In this document: positions 8,176 to 15,989 of the stretch, in pieces
Layout of the letters: every line of letters starts with the position of its first letter
How positions within the stretch are numbered: position 1 is the first letter of the stretch
Assembly (NCBI GenBank): GCA_029881675.1
Contig: JAOUMD010000012.1
Coordinates: forward strand, 1 to 33,894
DNA from: Minisyncoccota bacterium
GTDB lineage: Bacteria > Patescibacteriota > Microgenomatia > UBA1400 > PJMF01
DNA length: 33,894 bases
Reading direction: 5' to 3'
Program-made: the position numbers and the translations under genes
The notes under the pieces: generated by a model
The model's input: the letters and a program-made list of their open reading frames with translations, nothing else
Told to the model about the DNA's origin: nothing
Databases searched by the model: none

Positions 8176-9161
8176 ATCCTTCTTCCTAAGTTATCAGGAA
8201 GGTAATCTTTATCTCTCATTGGATTCTGTTCTTGTGAATTGTCTTTATGAACCTTCTTAGACTTATTTTTCTTTTTCTTAGGTAATAGTCTCTTCTCCAT
8301 TTGAGAATTCAGATCAAACTCATTTTTCTTTATCTTTGCTTTTTCTAAAGCCAACTCAAAAGAAGTCTTTTTTTCTTGTTGAATATCTATTTTCTTTGAA
8401 GATAATTGTGGATTAGATTGAGCTACTTTTTTAGGATGAATTCTCCTTGCTCCAGCTCTCAATAATTTAGCAACGCTCTCAAAGGTATCTGCAGATGCGG
8501 TAAAAGAAGAAAGATTATTTGTTGCATTCTCTATTGCATAAAGTAAATTTGTTGCAGCCACATTATTTAGTTCTAAGCCTAGCTTTTCAATCAGACTCAA
8601 AGTTGTTTCACTCCAGCATGATTTACCAGAAATATCTAATTTAATATCACCAATCTCTGGCTCAAAATTATGTACAGTTACTACGGTAGCATTATCATAT
8701 ACCTCGCTATAGTTAGAATAAAGATGGTCTAATGATTGATATTGATGAACTCCAAAAAGAAAAATAACATCTGCTTGAGCTCCAACGTAATCAAAACTAA
8801 CAGATTTTGTATCTAAAGGGCTATAACCTTTTTTAGGTTTTACAACTAAGTAAAACTTACCTTTTGTTTCATCAATATGGTAGCTAACCTTATCTACAGA
8901 TGCTTCATCATAGTCAAAACTGACAGATAAATCTTTGTTACCTAACTTCTGCTTTATTTCATCTTGACCTTGTAAATTAGCAAATGAGAACTCCTCAGGA
9001 GAACAGATATTAACTTCTGTCTTTAAATCTTTGAGGGATTGATAAAATGAAATTGCACTCGCAGTCTGATCTATATTTGCATTGGGACCTAAAATAACCA
9101 AAGCTGTGTGAGCTTGATCTAAAACAACCTTTAACTGTGAGAGTGATATTTCATTTAACAT
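8172..9161 (-). CDS. DHH-like phosphoesterase-fold protein without catalytic motif
   Basis: The 329-residue protein has the layout of an NrnA/RecJ-type DHH subdomain: an N-terminal helix, then a strand-loop-helix ALVILGPNANIDQTASAISFYQSLKDL at about residues 20-46. Active enzymes read roughly HxNPDGDAxGS there. Here the His and both Asp of that motif are missing (GPNANIDQTAS). Further strands (ADVIFLFGV, ATVVTVHNF) and a helix-rich part (TNLLYAIENAT) fit the fold. The last ~60 residues form a very basic, probably disordered tail (RLLPKKKKNKSKKVHK). A binding or structural role rather than catalysis is an inference. The gene starts one base after the smpB stop, so it is probably co-transcribed. 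The family call is moderate because it rests on one degenerate motif and the overall pattern. Confidence 0.6.
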   Translation of the reverse strand: MLNEISLSQLKVVLDQAHTALVILGPNANIDQTASAISFYQSLKDLKTEVNICSPEEFSFANLQGQDEIKQKLGNKDLSVSFDYDEASVDKVSYHIDETKGKFYLVVKPKKGYSPLDTKSVSFDYVGAQADVIFLFGVHQYQSLDHLYSNYSEVYDNATVVTVHNFEPEIGDIKLDISGKSCWSETTLSLIEKLGLELNNVAATNLLYAIENATNNLSSFTASADTFESVAKLLRAGARRIHPKKVAQSNPQLSSKKIDIQQEKKTSFELALEKAKIKKNEFDLNSQMEKRLLPKKKKNKSKKVHKDNSQEQNPMRDKDYLPDNLGRRI

Positions 9162-9162
9162 A

Positions 9163-9615
9163 TTACTTTATATATAACCTATCTTTAATATGTCTGTCTA
9201 TATCTTTTTTTATTGCTTTACTTTTTAGGATAGCTCTTTTCTCAAATTCTTTCTTTCCTCTACCAAGACCGACATTTAATTTAATCTTATTTCTAACTAT
9301 CTCAAAACTCAATGGAACAAGTGACCAACCTTTTTTTTCTGTATAGCCAATCATCTCTACGATCTCTTTTTTCTTAAGCAAAAGCTTACGAGTCCTCTTT
9401 GGATCGTAATCGGTATTATCTGCAAACTTATATGGAGTTATTTGAGCATTAAGTAAAAAGACTTCTCCTCCTACCACTTTGACATAACTACCAGCCAAAC
9501 TCCCCGACTTATTTCTTAAACTCTTTACCTCTGCTCCACTAAGAGAGATACCAGCTTGAAAGGTTTTTTGAATTTGATAATCGTGATTAGCTTTTTTATT
9601 AATGAGAAGTTTCAT
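9163..9615 (-). CDS. smpB: SsrA-binding protein SmpB (trans-translation)
   Basis: The 150-residue length and sequence are those of SmpB, which binds tmRNA and carries it into stalled ribosomes. Signatures are the N-terminal KANHDYQIQKTFQAGISLSGAEVKSLR, the central EVFLLNAQITPYKFA, the YDPKRTRKLLL segment and the basic C-terminal tail (KKDIDRHIKDRLYIK) that acts in the decoding centre. The start is supported by TATAAT (9628-9623), which ends 7 nt before the ATG, so the message is probably leaderless. That -10 box overlaps the stop codon of the upstream beta-propeller gene. The partner tmRNA (ssrA) is not seen in this window. Confidence 0.95.
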   Translation of the reverse strand: MKLLINKKANHDYQIQKTFQAGISLSGAEVKSLRNKSGSLAGSYVKVVGGEVFLLNAQITPYKFADNTDYDPKRTRKLLLKKKEIVEMIGYTEKKGWSLVPLSFEIVRNKIKLNVGLGRGKKEFEKRAILKSKAIKKDIDRHIKDRLYIK

Positions 9616-9622
9616 GACCTGT

Positions 9623-9628
9623 ATTATA
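9623..9628 (-). promoter_or_regulatory. -10 box of smpB, leaderless type
   Basis: TATAAT on the minus strand ends 7 nt before the smpB ATG and includes the TAA stop of the preceding gene. The best -35-like hexamer is poorly spaced, so the call depends on the perfect -10 and the repeated spacing seen in this window. Confidence 0.5.
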
Positions 9629-11612
9629 ACCCGACCTCAAAAACTAAAGAGCCACTAATCACAATCGCCTTATTTAACGATTCACTAACTACTAGGCCAC
9701 TAGCAGATGCTAGAGAGATACTCTTAATCTCTTTTATAAAATTACCCTCTTTATCTAAGATAATTAATCTTGAGCTACTTGGTTCTAATATATATAAATT
9801 GTTATATTCAGGCTTTGTAAAAACATAAGACTGGTCAGACAATGGCTCTGATAAACCATTAATTTCTAATACAGAACCTTCACCTCCACTAAGCTTGAAA
9901 ATTTGACCTAATTTAATTGACAACCAAATATCTCCATCAACTGCCATAGAACTAATTAGATCAAATTCTAACTCTTTGGCAGACTTAACCCATCTGATTG
10001 GATCTGAATATTCTGAATTTGAAGAATCATAACTGTACTTATATATATTCCTTTGTTCTTGATTTAAAACATAAACATTATCATTAAAAACACTGAGATA
10101 TTTTGCTTCTTTATTTGATTTTCCTTCATCAATGACTCTCTCTATTCCTTCACTTGTGAAACTCTTTTTGTGTACTCCCCCTCCAAGTAAATATATATTT
10201 TCTTCATTTACTGCAATGTCTTTAATATTCTCTAAGTCACCTAGTTCTATAACTTCAACTTTTTTATTTCCCAATTCTAATGTAATAATTTTCTTTTTAT
10301 CTTTATCTAAAAAGTAAGCAATCTCTCCAACTAACTTTGCTTTACTAGCAATAAAATCAGATTCGACCAGTTGAAAATCAAAAAAGACATCTAGTTCATT
10401 AAAAACTTCTTTACCAGAAATTGAATCATAATATTCTTTTACAATAGATAAGTGATCAATAATATATTCTTGACCAAATTTTTTCTTTGAAAAAGCTTTT
10501 TCTTTAGATTCAAGATTATCTATTATCCCTTCAATTATTTCTCTAGATTTAATTGGGTCTTCCTCTACATCTTTCTTAATTTCTTCAAATTCAGCTAACA
10601 ACGGTGATAATTCATTGGTCGCCTCTCTGACTTGAGCATCTACACTTAGTTTAAAAATTAGGGATGGAATAGAAACTAATAGAATAACTATTATTCCTAA
10701 GACCAATACTCTCATTCTTTTCTTGGCTATCTTAGAACTATCATCAACATAAACTTCATTTGAGAATAATTGCCTTAAAAATTTAAATATCTTTAATAAT
10801 AATAAATATATAAAGCGTAAGACTTTTTTAAATAAACCTAGTATTAATAATACTAAGCTAATCAATTTTTTCTTATCAAATTTTATTTTTTTCTTACCTG
10901 ATTGTGCTTCAAAAATTGGTTTGTCTTGTTGTAGTTCTTTTGTGTGTGAAATATTTCCAGACTCATCTAAATTATCATCCATAAACTCAATTGTAGGTTC
11001 CTCATCAGCACTAATATTAGAAAATTTATCTTTAGATCCATTACTATATCCCTCTGGTAAATCAGACAAAAAGGCCATTGCAACTAATGAGGAATTTTCT
11101 AAATTCTGAACTCCTGGCACGATTGAAGCAACTGTTGTATCAGCATCTAAACCTTGTGATAACTTTTGAAATATTTCTCCTTTAAATTCTAAAGATGAAT
11201 TTGTAGCAAGAACAAAGATGTCTTCAGGAATTTTCTTTCCTTCAATAACTTTAATTTGATCTTCTGCATAAAGAATACTACCAACTTTTCCATTTCTTTT
11301 TAAAAGAAGAGACCCGTTATATGCAGCAAAGATAGTTTGAGATGAGGTTAGAAAACTAGCAGATAGTTCTAAATGACAATCTTTTTCAGATACAAACCTA
11401 ACAATTCTCTTCATGAGAGAATATACAGCAGTTGCAGAATCAGGAGAATTACTTTTGATTAGATCTACTAGATCTCTACCGACATTGCCGGCTTGAGAAC
11501 CATAGACCCCAAAAGCACAAATAAACTGACCATCGGAGCTCTGAGTTACCTGAGCCCAACCATTGATCTGAGGCAGGCCAATAATAGGCGTTACTAAAAC
11601 TTTTTGGATCAT
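9624..11612 (-). CDS. Membrane protein with degenerate PPM-phosphatase-like domain and beta-propeller-like C-terminus
   Basis: The 662-residue protein has three parts. Residues 1-185 resemble a PPM/PP2C phosphatase, with AFGVYGSQAGNVGRDLVDLI where active enzymes have a DGxGG loop, then AAYNGSLLLKRNGKV, then PEDIFVLATNSSLEF, like the 'gDvllLaTDG' element. The metal-binding Asp residues are not present at these places, so this part is probably inactive. An acidic linker (200-240) leads to a basic amphipathic or membrane-associated stretch (250-282) and a clear membrane helix (301-320, RVLVLGIIVILLVSIPSLIF). Beyond it is a coiled coil (LAEFEEIKKDVEED), then from about 390 repeated short strands such as NEENIYLLGGGV and NDNVYVLNQEQ, typical of a propeller. 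The role is unknown; a signal-sensing surface protein is inference. TAGAAT ends 8 nt before the ATG. Confidence 0.65.
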   Translation of the reverse strand: MIQKVLVTPIIGLPQINGWAQVTQSSDGQFICAFGVYGSQAGNVGRDLVDLIKSNSPDSATAVYSLMKRIVRFVSEKDCHLELSASFLTSSQTIFAAYNGSLLLKRNGKVGSILYAEDQIKVIEGKKIPEDIFVLATNSSLEFKGEIFQKLSQGLDADTTVASIVPGVQNLENSSLVAMAFLSDLPEGYSNGSKDKFSNISADEEPTIEFMDDNLDESGNISHTKELQQDKPIFEAQSGKKKIKFDKKKLISLVLLILGLFKKVLRFIYLLLLKIFKFLRQLFSNEVYVDDSSKIAKKRMRVLVLGIIVILLVSIPSLIFKLSVDAQVREATNELSPLLAEFEEIKKDVEEDPIKSREIIEGIIDNLESKEKAFSKKKFGQEYIIDHLSIVKEYYDSISGKEVFNELDVFFDFQLVESDFIASKAKLVGEIAYFLDKDKKKIITLELGNKKVEVIELGDLENIKDIAVNEENIYLLGGGVHKKSFTSEGIERVIDEGKSNKEAKYLSVFNDNVYVLNQEQRNIYKYSYDSSNSEYSDPIRWVKSAKELEFDLISSMAVDGDIWLSIKLGQIFKLSGGEGSVLEINGLSEPLSDQSYVFTKPEYNNLYILEPSSSRLIILDKEGNFIKEIKSISLASASGLVVSESLNKAIVISGSLVFEVGL

Positions 11613-11620
11613 TCGGGTTT

Positions 11621-11626
11621 ATTCTA
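11621..11626 (-). promoter_or_regulatory. -10 box of the PPM-like/propeller gene
   Basis: TAGAAT on the minus strand ends 8 nt before the ATG at 11612. TTATTC lies 18 bp further upstream (11650-11645) as a weak -35 candidate. This is the same short spacing to the start codon as in other genes here. Confidence 0.45.
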
Positions 11627-11639
11627 CCACGAAGATATT

Positions 11640-11897
11640 TTAGAGAATAAGCAAAAATAGTAGTCCTACCAATCCAACTACAATTAAGTGACCATACCCA
11701 ATGGTAAGCACTACTGGAGAAAATGGAGTAATTAAAGTTTTCTTCATGATATGAATTTGTCTGACAATAATTATGGCAAAAATAAAGTAAAGCAAAACTC
11801 CAACTAAGAACATTCCTTTTACCCCCATTAAAAGTAAGCTTGAAAGTGTATCAGCATTTGCTGATTGTGTACCAAAGGCTAAAGTAGTTTGTAACAT
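11640..11897 (-). CDS. Small two-helix membrane protein, DUF5657-like
   Basis: The 85-residue protein has two membrane helices, at about 22-46 (LLLMGVKGMFLVGVLLYFIFAIIIV) and 62-85. A short loop between them carries VRQIHIMKKTL. The FAxxxVRQxxxMxxT pattern resembles the small CPR family DUF5657 as I remember it; I cannot confirm this without a profile search. The start follows the PH-gene stop by one base. A GGAGG (AAGGGAGGGT) lies about 10 nt before the ATG inside the end of that gene and could serve as a distant ribosome site. Function is unknown. Confidence 0.6.
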   Translation of the reverse strand: MLQTTLAFGTQSANADTLSSLLLMGVKGMFLVGVLLYFIFAIIIVRQIHIMKKTLITPFSPVVLTIGYGHLIVVGLVGLLFLLIL

Positions 11898-11898
11898 A

Positions 11899-12600
11899 TT
11901 AGTTTACCCTCCCTTCAATCTTTTCTCTCTCTTCTTCTAGCATAAGTTCATTAAGTAGTTTTGTAACTCTTGATGGATGAGGAATACTTTCAAACTCAAT
12001 CTCTGTCTTTGCTCCTGCTGTCTGGATTTTAATAGATCCATAATCAAACATTGATTGGAGTGCTCCACCTGTAACAGTAGTGACGTCTTCAATCTTGTCA
12101 GTTTTTGCTGAAGAAATATCCTTATAAATAAGAGATATAAAATCTACATCAATAATTCTCTCGTCTGTAATAATATAAACACTGAAAAACCATGTTAAGA
12201 ATACTTCAAGGACAAATCCAAAAGTAATTAAATACCAGAGAACTATGGCAGCAAATTGATAATTACCAGGTAAGAATGAAAACATTCCCACAGCATTTAA
12301 AAATGCAGGCATAAATAACATTAGGAATGCGATTAAAAGAGATTTAAATAAAGTAAGTGGATGTCGTCTTAAAACTAAGACTATGTTTTCTGAACTGTCT
12401 TGATTATCAAAAGCAACCGAGACTGGTTTTGGCATAAAAGCAGACAACAATCCTGTCGCAGGAGTTTCTGCTCTCATCACTTCAGAATATTCATCTACAT
12501 GACGGTGACAAGCTTTGTGATCATCATCTATATTGTGCATTGATTCTGTTTCTTTCTTTGAGTCTTTAGTCTTCATACTTGAGTCAAAAACATTGGGCAT
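11899..12600 (-). CDS. PH-domain membrane protein (YdbS/bPH2-like)
   Basis: The 233-residue protein has a charged, His-rich N-terminal region (about 1-75), two membrane helices (about 85-103 and 115-140) and a C-terminal bacterial PH-like domain. The domain shows the usual SVYIITDERIIDVDFISL start, an IEDVTTVTGGALQSMFDYGSIKIQTAG core and a final helix (VTKLLNELMLEEE). Such proteins sit in the cytoplasmic membrane with the PH domain inside; their role is poorly known. The start is supported by TATAAT (12612-12607) ending 6 nt before the ATG. Downstream, one base away, is the small DUF5657-like gene, so the two form a pair. Confidence 0.8.
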   Translation of the reverse strand: MPNVFDSSMKTKDSKKETESMHNIDDDHKACHRHVDEYSEVMRAETPATGLLSAFMPKPVSVAFDNQDSSENIVLVLRRHPLTLFKSLLIAFLMLFMPAFLNAVGMFSFLPGNYQFAAIVLWYLITFGFVLEVFLTWFFSVYIITDERIIDVDFISLIYKDISSAKTDKIEDVTTVTGGALQSMFDYGSIKIQTAGAKTEIEFESIPHPSRVTKLLNELMLEEEREKIEGRVN

Positions 12601-12606
12601 GGACTC

Positions 12607-12612
12607 ATTATA
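12607..12612 (-). promoter_or_regulatory. -10 box of the PH-domain gene, leaderless type
   Basis: TATAAT on the minus strand ends 6 nt before the ATG at 12600, in the 17-bp gap after the lepA stop. No good -35 at 17 bp is visible. Confidence 0.45.
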
Positions 12613-12617
12613 TACTA

Positions 12618-14387
12618 TTATCTTTTCAAAACGGCTAAGAAAGACTCCTGGTTCAGCTCAACTCTACCAAATTGTTTCATTCTTTTCTTACCTTTAGCTT
12701 GTTTTTTCAATAACTTTTGACGTCGGGTGACATCACCACCATATAATTTTGCTGTAACATCTTTTCTAAAAGCTTTGATAGTCTCACGAGCGATAATTTT
12801 TCCTCCGATAGCAGCTTGAATAGGCAACTCAAACATTTGTCTTGGGACAACTTCTTTAAGCTTCTTAACTAGTCTCTTCCCTTCCTGTTCTGCTTTTTCT
12901 TGAACAGTAATTAAACTCAAAGCATCGACTGGTTCCTTATTGAGTAAAATAGAAACTTTAACCGCATCTACTTCTTTATATCCAGATAATTCATATTCTA
13001 ATGAAGCAAATCCTGATGTAAGTGACTTTAAAGTGTCATGAAAATCAATAATAATCTCAGCCAATGGAATAGAGGCTTTAACTCTCATCCTCACACCGAC
13101 ATTCTTTACTTCTTTTAATTCGCCACGTCGATCTCTAATCATCTGCATAATTGCTCCGTAGTATCTTTCTGGAGTAAAGATCACCGAATTGGTCATCGGC
13201 TCTTTGGTCATTTTAATAAAAGTTGGGTCAGGCATCTCAGAAGGAGTATGAATTTCTATTTCTTTACCATTATTATCTGTAATTTTATATGTCACAGTTG
13301 GAGCAGTAGCAATCAGGTCTAGAGAAAATTCTCTCTTTAATCTTTCAAGAACAATCTCAGCATGTAAAATTCCAAGGAATCCTACTCTTAAACCATTTCC
13401 AAGTGCAGTAGAGTGAGTCCCGGCATAAACAAGAGATGAATCATGAAGAGCAAGCTTTTCCATTGCATCTTGGAGTAGAGTAAATTCATCACCATCAATT
13501 GGATAAATCTCCATATAAACCATTGGAGTAGGTAATTTAAACCCTTCTAATGGCTTAATATCATCTCTATTTTTAAACTGAGTAATAGTATCACCAACTT
13601 TTAAATTTGAAACGTCTTTAAGACCAGTAGCGACATAGCCTACTTCTCCAGCTTTTAATTCTTTAGTTGGAGTCATCTTTGGCGTAAAAAATCCGACCTC
13701 ATTAGGCAAAAAACTTTCTCCAGTGGCAAACATTGTTAATTTTTCTTGTTTTAAAACGCCATCTATTACTCTTACGTAAACGATAGCACCCTTATGCTGA
13801 TCAAATTTTGAAGTTAAAACCATCCCTCTGAGCTTATCTGATTGGCTTGGTTTTGGAGCAGGAATACGATCAATAATTGCATCAAGAAGTTCTTCAACTC
13901 CTTGTCCAGTTTTTGCTGAAACAGATAAGATCTCATCTTCTTCAACTCCAAAAGTCTCCATACACTCAAGCATCACTTCCTCTTTATTTACAGAAGGTAA
14001 GTCCATTTTGTTAAGTACTGGGATAATTTTAAGATTTAAAGCCTTAGCTTTTTCAAAGTTAGTTAAAGTTTGAGCTTGAATACCTTGAGAAGCATCGACT
14101 AAAAGTAATACCCCTTCACAGGCAGCCAAAGAACGGCTGACTTCATAGCCAAAGTCTACATGACCTGGGGTATCAATTAAATTAAAAATATAGCCCTTAT
14201 AATCCATACGGACTGGGGCTAATTTAATAGTAATACCTCTCTCCCTTTCAATTGGGTTTGAGTCCATTATTCTGTCTTTATAATCTAGGGCTGAAACTGT
14301 ACCTGTAGTGGCCAAAAAACGATCAGTCAAGGTAGTTTTACCGTGATCGATGTGAGCAATAATAGAAAAGTTGCGAATTTGGTCCAT
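12618..14387 (-). CDS. lepA: Elongation factor 4 (LepA), ribosomal back-translocase GTPase
   Basis: The protein has about 589 residues from the chosen ATG at 14387 (MDQIRNFSII). It carries all GTPase signatures: AHIDHGKTTL (G1), ERERGITIKLAPV (switch I region), DTPGHVDFGYEV (G3) and NKMDL (G4). The LepA-specific C-terminal domain is intact, with GGKIIARETIKAFRKDVTAKLYGGD and the basic KKQAKGKKRMKQFG stretch. LepA binds ribosomes and affects translocation and subunit biogenesis. The ORF track starts at 14402, but that ATG lies in a GATAAT sequence (14406-14401) that could be the -10 box, and the five extra residues are not usual in the family. rpsT is directly upstream, an arrangement also seen in other bacteria. 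Confidence 0.95.
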   Translation of the reverse strand: MDQIRNFSIIAHIDHGKTTLTDRFLATTGTVSALDYKDRIMDSNPIERERGITIKLAPVRMDYKGYIFNLIDTPGHVDFGYEVSRSLAACEGVLLLVDASQGIQAQTLTNFEKAKALNLKIIPVLNKMDLPSVNKEEVMLECMETFGVEEDEILSVSAKTGQGVEELLDAIIDRIPAPKPSQSDKLRGMVLTSKFDQHKGAIVYVRVIDGVLKQEKLTMFATGESFLPNEVGFFTPKMTPTKELKAGEVGYVATGLKDVSNLKVGDTITQFKNRDDIKPLEGFKLPTPMVYMEIYPIDGDEFTLLQDAMEKLALHDSSLVYAGTHSTALGNGLRVGFLGILHAEIVLERLKREFSLDLIATAPTVTYKITDNNGKEIEIHTPSEMPDPTFIKMTKEPMTNSVIFTPERYYGAIMQMIRDRRGELKEVKNVGVRMRVKASIPLAEIIIDFHDTLKSLTSGFASLEYELSGYKEVDAVKVSILLNKEPVDALSLITVQEKAEQEGKRLVKKLKEVVPRQMFELPIQAAIGGKIIARETIKAFRKDVTAKLYGGDVTRRQKLLKKQAKGKKRMKQFGRVELNQESFLAVLKR

Positions 14388-14443
14388 AATATTCAAATAC
14401 ATTATCCAGTTTCAAGAAAGAAAGCTAGAAACTGTAAATGAAA

Positions 14444-14683
14444 TTACTTAGTTGTAACTAACTTGCTAAGTTGTGATTTAACTCTAGCAGCTTTGTTAGG
14501 TTCAATAAGATTTTTCTTTTTTGCTTTATCAATAGCAGAGAAAGCCAAACTTAATGTAGCTACTGTTGGGGACTTTTTAAATCCATCAACCATAGTCTTA
14601 AGTTTAGATCTTACTCTATTATTAACAACAGTCTTTCTTTGACTGCTTCTTAAAGCTTTTTTGGCGTTCTTTAGTATCGGCAT
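14444..14683 (-). CDS. rpsT: Small ribosomal subunit protein bS20
   Basis: The 79-residue basic helical protein matches S20: MPILKNAKKALRSSQRKTVVNNRVRSKLKT at the N-terminus, then an alpha-helical hairpin with FSAIDKAKKKNLIEPNKAARVKSQLSKL. It binds 16S rRNA early in 30S assembly. It has the best promoter in the window: TTGCAA, 17 bp, TATAAT, then 8 nt to the ATG, so the message is nearly leaderless despite encoding an abundant protein. lepA follows on the same strand; a divergent LiaF-like gene starts 127 bp away. Confidence 0.95.
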   Translation of the reverse strand: MPILKNAKKALRSSQRKTVVNNRVRSKLKTMVDGFKKSPTVATLSLAFSAIDKAKKKNLIEPNKAARVKSQLSKLVTTK

Positions 14684-14691
14684 AGGCGACT

Positions 14692-14720
14692 ATTATACTT
14701 GAGAAAGATAGTTTTTGCAA
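14692..14720 (-). promoter_or_regulatory. rpsT promoter, near-leaderless
   Basis: On the minus strand TTGCAA (14720-14715), a 17-bp spacer and a perfect TATAAT (14697-14692) are followed by 8 nt and the ATG at 14683. No Shine-Dalgarno sequence fits into the expected 1-2 nt leader. Confidence 0.75.
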
Positions 14721-14794
14721 AGACAAGATTTGAAAATATAAGTTCTTTGTTGAAAAGCTTAATTTATGCTAGACTTAACTACACAAATAATAAT

Positions 14795-14800
14795 TATAAT
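14795..14800 (+). promoter_or_regulatory. -10 box of the LiaF-like gene
   Basis: A perfect TATAAT ends 9 nt before the ATG at 14810. No strong -35 is placed at 17 bp. A second candidate pair further upstream (TTGTTG at 14747, TAGACT at 14770, 17-bp spacer) would give a leader of about 28 nt. Confidence 0.45.
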
Positions 14801-14809
14801 TTAACCATT

Positions 14810-15058
14810 ATGCCTAAAAGAGTTTTTTGGCCTGCTGCCCTGGTTACTATGGGTTTGATATTTCTAGCTTCAAATCTTGGTTTACTTCCTTTAGCTTTCT
14901 GGAACCTATGGCCAATCATCCTGATTGTCGTCGGTCTCGGTGGACTTCTCCTTTCTGATAAAGAAGATTGGGATACTGCTTCTACTCCAAAGACAAAGAG
15001 AAAAACAGCAAAGAAAACTACTGTAGCCAAGAAAAAAACAACCCGCAAGAAGAAATAA
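14810..15058 (+). CDS. Small LiaF/DUF5668-like membrane protein with lysine-rich tail
   Basis: I place the start at the ATG at 14810 (MPKRVFWPAALVT), not the track's 14699, because TATAAT ends 9 nt before it and the upstream residues look like translated promoter. The 82-residue protein has two membrane helices (about 7-26 and 29-48), with a WPAALVTMGLIFLASNLGLLP / NLWPIILIVVGLGGLL pattern like the LiaI-LiaF transmembrane region. LiaF-type proteins sense envelope stress in Firmicutes, but their sensor domain is absent here. Instead the tail is Lys/Thr-rich (KTKRKTAKKTTVAKKKTTRKKK), probably cytoplasmic and perhaps nucleic-acid or lipid binding. cmk starts 2 bp after its stop. Confidence 0.75.
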   Translation: MPKRVFWPAALVTMGLIFLASNLGLLPLAFWNLWPIILIVVGLGGLLLSDKEDWDTASTPKTKRKTAKKTTVAKKKTTRKKK

Positions 15059-15060
15059 AT

Positions 15061-15762
15061 ATGAATTTCCACATTGCTATTGATGGACCCGTTGCCGCTG
15101 GTAAAGGGACTATATCTAGACTAGTTGCAGAACGATTAGGATATCTATATGTAGATACAGGAGCAATGTATCGTATGACTGCTTTGCTTGCCATTAATGC
15201 AGGAGTTGATCCTAAAGATGAAGACACTGTTGCAAAGCTTGTTGAAAATTCCAAAATGGAAATGAGAACACCTAGTGAAAATGAGAAAGATGGTCGTCTT
15301 TCTACTATTTTTTTAGATGGTGAAGATGTCTCCTGGAAAATCAGAACAGAAAAAGTCAGTCTTGGTGCTTCAAGTGTTGCACAACTTCCAAAAGTAAGAA
15401 AAATCTTAGTAAAAAAACAACAAGAAATCGCCAAAGGACAATCTGTCATTATGGAAGGCAGAGATATTACATATAGGGTATTACCTGATGCTGATCTCAA
15501 GATATTCTTGACTGGATCTGATGTAGTCAGAACTAAACGTCGTCTAACTCAACTACAGGCAAAAGGTGAAGATGTGACATTTGAAGAGGTCCTAAGAGAT
15601 CTGATCAAAAGAGATAAGCAAGACATGACTAGAAGCACTGATCCATTAAAAATAGTTGATGATGCAATAGTAATAGACACAAGTGACCTTTCAATTCAAC
15701 AAGTTGTAGAAATTATTGTTTCAAAAGCAAAAATTATGATTGAAAAGAAAAATAATGCCTAA
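15061..15762 (+). CDS. cmk: Cytidylate kinase
   Basis: The 233-residue protein is bacterial CMP/dCMP kinase, which makes CDP from CMP and ATP. It shows the Walker A loop GPVAAGKGT at about residues 9-17, the following YLYVDTGAMYR motif that contacts CMP, the middle EGRDITYRVLPDADLKIFLT segment and LIKRDKQDMTRSTDPL with the lid arginines. The start at 15061 fits the family; the track's upstream start at 14968 lies inside the preceding gene in another frame. It follows the LiaF-like gene by 2 bp and shares ATGCCTAA with the next gene, so the three are probably one operon. A second CMP-kinase-like gene lies at 22371. Confidence 0.95.
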   Translation: MNFHIAIDGPVAAGKGTISRLVAERLGYLYVDTGAMYRMTALLAINAGVDPKDEDTVAKLVENSKMEMRTPSENEKDGRLSTIFLDGEDVSWKIRTEKVSLGASSVAQLPKVRKILVKKQQEIAKGQSVIMEGRDITYRVLPDADLKIFLTGSDVVRTKRRLTQLQAKGEDVTFEEVLRDLIKRDKQDMTRSTDPLKIVDDAIVIDTSDLSIQQVVEIIVSKAKIMIEKKNNA

Positions 15763-15976
15763 GTTTTCAAAATCCAAAGAAGAAATACAAGATATTCAAG
15801 TTAGAACTGAAAAAATTGAAGCTCAGCAAGAAGAAAAGAGATTAGAACGAGAAGAAAGAAAGAGACAAAAGGATTTAAAAAAACAACGTGAGTTCAGAGA
15901 GAAACTGGTAGGACCAATTCTTCTAATCATTACTATAGTTATTACCCTCTTAATTAAAATGTTTTCAGCAAAATAA
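15755..15976 (+). CDS. Small tail-anchored coiled-coil protein, unrecognised
   Basis: I choose the ATG at 15755 (MPKFSKSKEE), which overlaps the end of cmk by 8 bp, over the track's 15740. The 73-residue protein has a highly charged helix likely to form a coiled coil (KIEAQQEEKRLEREERKRQK) and a single C-terminal membrane helix (LVGPILLIITIVITLLIKM). It is therefore likely a tail-anchored cytoplasmic protein. I do not recognise the family. It converges with the PBP gene, 13 bp away, and no hairpin terminator is visible in that gap. Confidence 0.6.
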   Translation: MPKFSKSKEEIQDIQVRTEKIEAQQEEKRLEREERKRQKDLKKQREFREKLVGPILLIITIVITLLIKMFSAK

Positions 15977-15989
15977 TTTATATATTTTA

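Noticed and set aside
9137-9346. Plus-strand ORFs over smpB and the propeller gene (also 9556-9828, 10132-10317, 10921-11109)
   Set aside because: All are antisense to well-supported minus-strand genes with no independent signals.
14699-14809. N-terminal extension of the LiaF-like protein (track start 14699)
   Set aside because: The segment covers the rpsT promoter and the TATAAT box of this gene; the ATG at 14810 gives a normal protein.
15018-15500. 160-residue minus-strand ORF
   Set aside because: It is fully antisense to cmk, which has all kinase motifs; the translation is low-complexity Ser/Phe-rich.
15977-15989. Bidirectional terminator between convergent genes
   Set aside because: The gap is only 13 bp of AT-rich sequence and no stem was found.
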